A stretch of DNA of 19,695 nucleotides from an uncultured Mycoplasmatota bacterium (GTDB lineage: Bacteria > Bacillota_I > Bacilli_A > RF39 > UBA660): contig CAMMYS010000004.1 of NCBI GenBank assembly GCA_946528555.1, positions 1-19,695 on the forward strand, written 5' to 3'. Every line of letters begins with the position of its first letter. The first letter of the stretch is position 1. The position numbers and the translations under genes are program-made. Shown here in pieces: positions 15,367-19,695 of this stretch. Under the pieces are notes generated by a model, which had not been told where the DNA came from, searched no databases, and saw only the letters and a program-made list of their open reading frames with translations.

Positions 15367-15488
15367 TATTTTGCTAATTCTTTTCTTCCTTTTGCTCTTC
15401 TTGATTTTAGTACATTAGTACCTCTTCTTGATAAAAATCCAGAAGTTTTGCTTTTTTTACTTTTATTTGGTTGAAAAGTTCTTTTCAT
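15366..15488 (-). CDS. rpmH: 50S ribosomal protein L34
   Basis: Small basic large-subunit protein. The translation begins [12 protein letters not shown], continues through GF, and ends [11 protein letters not shown], an unmistakable L34. It has 40 residues against the usual 44: compared with the common pattern GFRARMxTKNGRKVL, four residues are missing just before VL. A GGGAGGAA site lies about 7 nt upstream of the ATG, with a consensus promoter behind it. It is the first gene to the left of oriC, as in most Firmicutes. Confidence 0.97.
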   Translation of the reverse strand: MKRTFQPNKSKKSKTSGFLSRRGTNVLKSRRAKGRKELAK

Positions 15489-15521
15489 ATTATATTCCTC
15501 CCTTTCAATTAACTGAGTTAG

Positions 15522-15550
15522 ATTATATTATATGAATCGCAAAAAGTCAA
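15522..15550 (-). promoter_or_regulatory. Sigma-A promoter for rpmH
   Basis: TTGACT (15545-15550) and consensus TATAAT (15522-15527) are separated by 17 bp, close to the ideal sequence. It fires leftward from the origin, divergent from the dnaA promoter. Confidence 0.85.
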
Positions 15551-15573
15551 ATATCTATCCTTATTATATATAA

Positions 15574-15816
15574 TGTGGATATTTTTTTAATGTTATGTTA
15601 ACTAAAAGTGCTTAAAACTAATTTTATGTTAACTTATTAACAACATTTCAACATTTTATGTTAACTTATCAACAACTTATCAACATAGTTGAAATGTATG
15701 TTTAAAAAATTTGTTAGTATTGTTGATAATAATTAAAATTATTAGATTTTAAAAGAAAAAAAATATTTACAAATTGTGTATAAATTGTTAGTATATTTGT
15801 TAATAAGTTTTTTTAT
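15574..15816. other. oriC: Replication origin oriC (upstream part)
   Basis: The 394-bp gap between rpmH and dnaA. DnaA-box-like 9-mers (consensus TTATNCACA and relaxed forms): ATATCCACA (15574-15582, minus), TTATTAACA (15634-15642), TTATCAACA twice (15666-15674 and 15677-15685, 11 bp apart), TTATCAACA (15721-15729, minus), TTATACACA (15775-15783, minus, perfect consensus) and TTATTAACA (15798-15806, minus). The central plus-strand boxes face the minus-strand boxes to their right across A/T-rich DNA (15686-15720 and 15730-15774), the likely unwinding zone. Gene orientation switches here from minus to plus, and dnaA, rpmH and rnpA flank it. The TTATCAACA form is one mismatch from the classical box; calling those true boxes is inference. 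Confidence 0.85.
15593..15678 (+). repeat. Phased direct repeats in oriC
   Basis: TTATGTTAACT occurs at 15593-15603, 15624-15634 and 15656-15666, about 31-32 bp (three helical turns) apart. The last two copies extend to the same longer unit ATTTTATGTTAACTTAT (15621-15637 and 15653-15669), each running into a DnaA-box-like sequence. An inverted copy lies beyond dnaA at 17296-17316. Confidence 0.85.
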
Positions 15817-15845
15817 TTGACATTGAAAAAATAACTTTTTATAAT
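15817..15845 (+). promoter_or_regulatory. Sigma-A promoter for dnaA
   Basis: Perfect TTGACA (15817-15822) and perfect TATAAT (15840-15845) are 17 bp apart. A DnaA-box-like sequence ends 10 bp upstream of the -35, which fits autoregulation by DnaA. Confidence 0.9.
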
Positions 15846-15882
15846 TTTTATAGAAAGAACATTTTTAGAAAGGAATATAAAA

Positions 15883-17280
15883 ATGACAAAGGATGAGGTT
15901 TTGGAAAAATTACTTAATCAAATTAGAAAAAAAACATCTTTAGTGTCTTATAATACCATGCTTAAAGATATTATTATATATTCCTATGAAAATAATGAAA
16001 TCGTTTTAACAATTAAAAGTAATAATGATCTTTTATTGCAGACAATAGAAAAGAACTATGGTCCTGTTATTGAAGAAATATTAAATGATATAACAGATGA
16101 TACTTGTACTATTAAATATATGCAAAATAAGGATATTATTAAGGAAGAAAAAACAAAACAAACTATTAAAAAGATAGAAAAAGAAGAATTTGTTAATTTA
16201 GAGGACGATATATATAATTATAGATATAGTAGTTCTTTTAATGAATTATACACATTTGATAATTTTGTAGTAGGTGAATCTAATAAATTAGCATATGAAA
16301 CCGCATTAACAGTAGCTCAAAATCCTGGTAAATTATACAATCCATTCTTCTTATATTCAAAAAGTGGATTAGGAAAAACACATTTAATGCATGCAATTGG
16401 TAATTATATTATTAATAATTCAGATAAAAAAGTACTATATATAACAACTGAACAATTTATGCACGATTACAGAGTAATAGCAAATTATAAAGGTGAAAAT
16501 GATAATAATATTAAATATTTAAATGCTTTTCGTGATAAATATAGGAATATAGATGTATTAATAATAGATGATATTCAATTATTAGAAAAATACGGAAAAA
16601 CGCAAATTGAATTTTATAATACATTTAATACATTACATGATTCAAATAAACAAATAATAATGGCATCGGATAGATCTGTTAATGACTTTAAACTATTAGA
16701 AGAAAGATTAAAAACAAGGTTTAAATGGGGATTAACAGCTTGTATTAATCCACCAGATATAGAATTAAAAAAGAAAATTATTATTAATAAAGATAAGATA
16801 TATGATTTCCAATTAAAATTAAATGATGAAATATTAGATTACATTGCTAATAATTGTGGATCAAATGTTAGAGATTTAGAAGGTTCATTAAAAAGATTAT
16901 TTGCTTATAAAACAATGTTCCATGTTGATGAATTTTCATTGAATATAGTTAAATCAGCATTAGAAGAATATGTAGATAATAGAGTATTTAAAACAAATTC
17001 AGTTGCTAAAATCATTGATACTGTTGCTAAATACTATGATTTAGAAGTATCTATGATAAAGGGAAAGATGAAAAAGAAAAAGGTTGCTGATGCAAGAAGT
17101 ATAGCAATGTATCTGTGCAAAATGATGACTGATGAAACATATGAAAGAATTGGCCTAGAAATAGGAGGTCGTGATCATTCAACAGTAATTTATTCTTGTG
17201 ATAAGATAACTAAAGAATTAAAAACAAATACTAAACTTCAAGAAGAGATAAAAATACTTAAAGAAAAAATTTGTGAATAA
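15883..17280 (+). CDS. dnaA: Chromosomal replication initiator DnaA
   Basis: Binds DnaA boxes and melts oriC, then loads the helicase. The 465-residue protein has domain I (1 to about 80), a short linker II, AAA+ domain III (about 120-340) and DNA-binding domain IV (about 370-465). Landmarks: Walker A region SKSGLGKTH (159-167), Walker B LIIDD (226-230), the RLKTRFKWG stretch (275-283), sensor 2 Arg330 in GSNVRDLEG, and the DnaA signature GGRDHSTV (428-435). The first P-loop position, normally Gly, is Ser159, an unusual change. AAAGGAA precedes the ATG. dnaN follows after 124 nt containing further DnaA-box-like sites. Confidence 0.98.
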   Translation: MTKDEVLEKLLNQIRKKTSLVSYNTMLKDIIIYSYENNEIVLTIKSNNDLLLQTIEKNYGPVIEEILNDITDDTCTIKYMQNKDIIKEEKTKQTIKKIEKEEFVNLEDDIYNYRYSSSFNELYTFDNFVVGESNKLAYETALTVAQNPGKLYNPFFLYSKSGLGKTHLMHAIGNYIINNSDKKVLYITTEQFMHDYRVIANYKGENDNNIKYLNAFRDKYRNIDVLIIDDIQLLEKYGKTQIEFYNTFNTLHDSNKQIIMASDRSVNDFKLLEERLKTRFKWGLTACINPPDIELKKKIIINKDKIYDFQLKLNDEILDYIANNCGSNVRDLEGSLKRLFAYKTMFHVDEFSLNIVKSALEEYVDNRVFKTNSVAKIIDTVAKYYDLEVSMIKGKMKKKKVADARSIAMYLCKMMTDETYERIGLEIGGRDHSTVIYSCDKITKELKTNTKLQEEIKILKEKICE

Positions 17281-17295
17281 ATCATAAACAAAAAA

Positions 17296-17353
17296 TGTTA
17301 ATAAGTTAACATAAAAATCTAGTAATTAATTGATAAAAAATAAGTTATCAACA
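17296..17353. other. Second DnaA-box cluster between dnaA and dnaN
   Basis: TTATTAACA on minus (17296-17304) begins a 21-bp stretch (17296-17316) that is the reverse complement of the oriC unit TTTTATGTTAACTTATTAACA. TTATCAACA follows at 17345-17353. This matches the bipartite origins of B. subtilis and other Firmicutes, where box clusters lie on both sides of dnaA. I found no good promoter for dnaN here, so co-transcription with dnaA is likely. Confidence 0.7.
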
Positions 17354-17404
17354 AATTAACAATATATAATATTATTAATCATATTAAAATAGGGAGGTAT
17401 AAAT

Positions 17405-18523
17405 ATGAAAATGTTAATAGAAAAAAAAGTATTATTGGAAGGATTGAATGCAGTAAGTAGAGCTTTATCTACTAGAAATATAATTCCTGTATTAAATGGT
17501 ATTAAGTTTGAATTAAAGAAATCTGGTTTATATCTAACAGCTACAGATAATGATATAACTATTCAATATTATATAGATAAGAAAGATATAAAGAATATTG
17601 AAGAAGTTGGAGTATCTATTATATATGGTAAATCTTTATTAGAAATAATTAAAAGATTACCTGAAACAGATATATTAATTGAAAATTTTGAAGGAAATGA
17701 AATATCATTTAAAACAGAAAATTCTATTTATAACTTTAATTGTTTCTTAGAGGAAGATTTTCCACAAGTATATCTTGATGAATCTAAAGAACCAATAATG
17801 TTAGATAGTATAAAATTTAAAGAAACTATTAACAAAACTTCATTTGCTTGTTCTTTACAAGAAAGTAGACCATTATTAACAGGTATTAATATTAAAATAA
17901 CAGGTGATATATTTGAATGTATTGCAACAGATTCATATAGATTAGCTAAATTAACTTATACTATTAAAAGAGATTCAACAGATAATATTAACATTGTTAT
18001 ACCATCTAGAAATATTAATGAGTTTGTAAAACTATTAAATGATGAACAAGAAGTCGAAATGAATATATATAGTAATAAGATCATTTTTAGAACTAAAAAT
18101 ATTACTTTCCAAAGCTCATTACTAAATGGAAATTATCCTAATACTGATAATTCAATAGCAAAAGAATTTAAATATATATTAAAAGTAGATTTAAAGAACT
18201 TCTATAGTATTTTAGATAGAGCTGCATTATTAACACAATCTAAAGATAAAAATATTATTGATATGGAAATAAATAATAATAAATTAATAATAAGAGCTAA
18301 TAGTAGTGAAATGGGAAATGTTGAAGAAAAAATGGAAATTGAAAATGAAACAGAAAACAATATTAAAATCTCATTTAGTGCTAAATTTATGTTAGATGCA
18401 TTAAAAATGTTTGATTCTGAACAAATATACTTATTATTAAATGGTGAAATAAGTCCTATAATACTTAAAAATATTGATACTGAAGAAATGATTCAATTAA
18501 TTTTACCAATGAAAACATATTAA
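17405..18523 (+). CDS. dnaN: DNA polymerase III beta sliding clamp
   Basis: Ring-shaped dimer that tethers the replicative polymerase and other partners to DNA. The 372 residues make three clamp folds of about 120 each, and the protein ends in LPMKTY, the typical closing sequence. The first ATG is preferred over Met3 because GGGAGG sits about 8 nt before it. It follows dnaA and ends in a strong terminator, so dnaA-dnaN form one unit. Confidence 0.98.
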   Translation: MKMLIEKKVLLEGLNAVSRALSTRNIIPVLNGIKFELKKSGLYLTATDNDITIQYYIDKKDIKNIEEVGVSIIYGKSLLEIIKRLPETDILIENFEGNEISFKTENSIYNFNCFLEEDFPQVYLDESKEPIMLDSIKFKETINKTSFACSLQESRPLLTGINIKITGDIFECIATDSYRLAKLTYTIKRDSTDNINIVIPSRNINEFVKLLNDEQEVEMNIYSNKIIFRTKNITFQSSLLNGNYPNTDNSIAKEFKYILKVDLKNFYSILDRAALLTQSKDKNIIDMEINNNKLIIRANSSEMGNVEEKMEIENETENNIKISFSAKFMLDALKMFDSEQIYLLLNGEISPIILKNIDTEEMIQLILPMKTY

Positions 18524-18546
18524 AAGTGAAGAAATTCACTTTTTTT
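18523..18546 (+). terminator. Rho-independent terminator after dnaN
   Basis: AAAGTGAA-GAAA-TTCACTTT makes an 8-bp stem with a GNRA tetraloop, followed by a T run to 18546. It begins at the last base of the dnaN stop codon and separates dnaA-dnaN from the next gene. Confidence 0.9.
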
Positions 18547-18560
18547 ATTTGTTAAGACAT

Positions 18561-18580
18561 AATTCGACATATTTCGACAA
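18561..18580 (+). repeat. Tandem 10-bp repeat containing TTCGACA
   Basis: AATTCGACAT is immediately followed by ATTTCGACAA: two copies of A(A/T)TTCGACA(T/A) with a 10-bp period. It lies between the dnaN terminator and the ribosome site of the comK-like gene, in DNA where CG is rare. One helical turn per copy suggests an operator for a protein binding one face. A TTATCAACA sequence (18599-18607) lies just downstream. No good -35/-10 pair could be placed here with confidence. Confidence 0.5.
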
Positions 18581-18621
18581 TATATAGTGATAAATTAATT
18601 ATCAACAAAAGGAGGAATAAT

Positions 18622-19086
18622 ATGAATTATGAGATTAATAATGATACTCAATTAATAATGCCTGTGGGAAAGAATAGTTCTAAAATAATTGAAGTAGATG
18701 ATGAATATTTTATTAAAGAAAAAACATTGAATATATTAGAACATAGTTGTGAATACTTTGGTAGTTCCTTAGAAGGTAGAAAGGAAGGTACTAAAAAATT
18801 ACTTGGTATTACACATAAATCTCCGATTATAGTAGAAGAAAGCAGAAAAATTATTTTCTTTCCAACAACTTCTCCAGAAAAAGATGATTGTATATGGATT
18901 AATTTAGATAAAATAGAAAAGTATTATAAATCAGGCAAAAAGAAGTCATCAATTCAGTTTAAAAGTGGCGATATAATTAATTTTGATGTATCTATAGGAT
19001 CATTAACTAATCAAATTTTAAGAGCAACAAGATTAAAGTATATTTTAGAAGATAGAATTGCTATAAAAGAAGATAATAATTATTAA
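18622..19086 (+). CDS. ComK-family transcription factor, short form
   Basis: ComK is the master activator of natural competence genes in Bacillus and binds paired AAAA-N5-TTTT boxes. This 154-residue protein carries the family core: SCEYFGSSLEGRKEGT (42-57; B. subtilis has SCRFFGSSYAGRKAGT), THKSPI (64-69), FFPTTSP...CIWIN (79-94) and NQILRATRL (130-138). It ends about 35-40 residues before the B. subtilis protein would, right after the EDRI element, so the C-terminal tail is missing. The gene has a strong AAGGAGG site and sits where most Firmicutes carry yaaA (S4-domain) between dnaN and recF. Flanking terminators make it a separate unit. Family assignment is firm; a competence role is inferred, as no com genes are in the window. 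Confidence 0.85.
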   Translation: MNYEINNDTQLIMPVGKNSSKIIEVDDEYFIKEKTLNILEHSCEYFGSSLEGRKEGTKKLLGITHKSPIIVEESRKIIFFPTTSPEKDDCIWINLDKIEKYYKSGKKKSSIQFKSGDIINFDVSIGSLTNQILRATRLKYILEDRIAIKEDNNY

Positions 19087-19099
19087 ATTATCTTTTTTT
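19071..19099 (+). terminator. Probable terminator after the comK-like gene
   Basis: AGATAAT (19071-19077) pairs with ATTATCT (19087-19093) around a 9-nt loop, followed by a T run to 19099. The stop codon (19084-19086) is in the loop. The stem is A/U-rich, so efficiency is uncertain. Confidence 0.55.
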
Positions 19100-19107
19100 A
19101 TACGTAA

Positions 19108-19149
19108 TTTTATGGTATAATTATATCAGTGGGTAGGTGTACCATAAAA
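19108..19149 (+). promoter_or_regulatory. Promoter for recF within a 10-bp inverted repeat
   Basis: An extended -10, TGGTATAAT (19113-19121), has only a poor T-run at the -35 position. The arms TTTTATGGTA (19108-19117) and TACCATAAAA (19140-19149) are perfect inverted repeats with a 22-bp spacer. The left arm covers the start of the -10, so a bound protein would block the promoter. Confidence 0.55.
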
Positions 19150-19188
19150 ATAAAAAATTAAAAATTGATATGTTTAAGTGGGGTTAAA

Positions 19189-19695
19189 ATGAATATTACT
19201 AAATTAGAACTACTAAATTTTAGAAATTATTCGAAAAAAAGTTTTGATAATTTTTCTAATTTAAATATTATTATTGGTAAAAATGGTATTGGTAAAACAT
19301 CTATCATTGAAGCTATTTATTTAGGTAGTTTAGCAAAGTCGTTTAAAACTAATAATGAATTATCAATTATTAATGAAAAAAGTGATTTTTTTAAGGTTAA
19401 AGTTCACTATTTTGATTATGGTCCTAAAAAGAATTTAGAAATATATCTAGATAAAAAAGGTAAAAAGACCAAAATTAATTCTAAAATTCAAAGAAAATTA
19501 AGTGATTTTATATCACAATATAGAATCATTTTACTTTCCCCAGATGAATTAAAACTTATCAAATCATCTCCAAATACAAGAAGAAATTATTTAAATATTC
19601 AAATATCTCAATTAAATAAAGAATATATTTATAATTTAAATAATTATAATAATTTAATTAAGAATAAAAATGATTATTTAAAAAAATTAATGTTA
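19189..19695 (+). CDS. recF: DNA replication and repair protein RecF (3' end outside window)
   Basis: ABC-type ATPase that loads RecA at gapped DNA. The open frame runs 169 codons to the window edge. It begins MNITKLELLNFRNY, followed by the Walker A motif GKNGIGKTS and IEAIYLGSLAKSFKT, all typical of RecF. The LSPDELKLIKSSPNTRRNYL segment is a further family match. The ribosome site is weak (GTGGGG). About half of the usual 360-370 residues is visible; the Walker B and signature motifs lie beyond the edge. Confidence 0.96.
   Translation, partial: MNITKLELLNFRNYSKKSFDNFSNLNIIIGKNGIGKTSIIEAIYLGSLAKSFKTNNELSIINEKSDFFKVKVHYFDYGPKKNLEIYLDKKGKKTKINSKIQRKLSDFISQYRIILLSPDELKLIKSSPNTRRNYLNIQISQLNKEYIYNLNNYNNLIKNKNDYLKKLML

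Noticed and set aside
1..19695. parS (TGTTTCACGTGAAACA) or Noc-site (ATTTCCCGGGAAAT) palindromes
   Set aside because: None noticed on reading by eye; the scan was not exhaustive and relaxed sites may have been missed.
1..19695. tRNA, rRNA, CRISPR arrays, insertion sequences or prophage genes
   Set aside because: No cloverleaf-like segments, regular spacer arrays, transposases or integrases were seen.

Overview
The window looks like the replication-origin region of a very A+T-rich, anaerobic member of the Bacillota (Firmicutes). Gene order around the origin matches the Bacillus layout: noc-rsmG-mnmG-mnmE | jag-yidC-rnpA-rpmH | oriC | dnaA-dnaN-x-recF. MurA indicates a peptidoglycan wall, TGA is used as a stop (rnpA), and a monomeric [FeFe]-hydrogenase indicates fermentative anaerobic life. 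An uncultured gut-type lineage of Bacilli or Erysipelotrichia would fit, but the species cannot be named from the sequence. Every gene left of the origin lies on the minus strand and every gene right of it on the plus strand, so all are transcribed away from oriC, co-directionally with replication.

Layout, left to right. (1) 1-2980: a hydrogenase with an N-terminal rubredoxin-like zinc/iron knuckle, a membrane-anchored thioredoxin-fold-like protein, an unrecognised acidic 88-residue protein, and ribosomal protein L31 (rpmE). (2) 3074-6695: murA, then the translation-termination pair prmC and prfA, and rpoE (RNA polymerase delta). In Bacillus subtilis these genes belong to a separate rpoE...murAB-rho-rpmE-tdk-prfA-prmC neighbourhood; here a trimmed version without pyrG, rho, tdk and glpX is joined to the oriC block. 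(3) 6841-8070: an SPFH-domain protein with a C-terminal zinc ribbon, in its own transcription unit. (4) 8163-13341: noc-like ParB-family gene, rsmG, mnmG, mnmE. (5) 13408-15488: jag/khpB, yidC, rnpA, rpmH. (6) 15489-15882: oriC, with DnaA boxes, phased repeats and divergent promoters for rpmH and dnaA. (7) 15883-19695: dnaA, a second DnaA-box cluster, dnaN, a short ComK-family regulator where yaaA usually sits, and the start of recF.

The genes cover initiation and segregation of replication (dnaA, dnaN, noc, recF), tRNA and rRNA processing or modification (rnpA, mnmE, mnmG, rsmG), translation (rpmH, rpmE, prfA, prmC), membrane insertion (yidC with the RNA-binding jag), envelope synthesis (murA) and redox metabolism (hydrogenase).

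Points most worth a second look: the comK-like gene embedded in the dnaA-dnaN-recF block; the roughly 31-32 bp phased oriC repeat with an inverted copy beyond dnaA; a predicted leaderless gene; terminators that repeatedly swallow the stop codon of the gene they end; a Noc homologue without the usual N-terminal membrane helix; and changed residues in the hydrogenase H-cluster loops and the DnaA P-loop. Short start codons were preferred for rpmE, mnmE and the 88-residue gene because the ribosome binding site (or, for mnmE, the promoter) lies inside the longer reading frame. rpmH and the 3'-truncated recF were found by direct reading.
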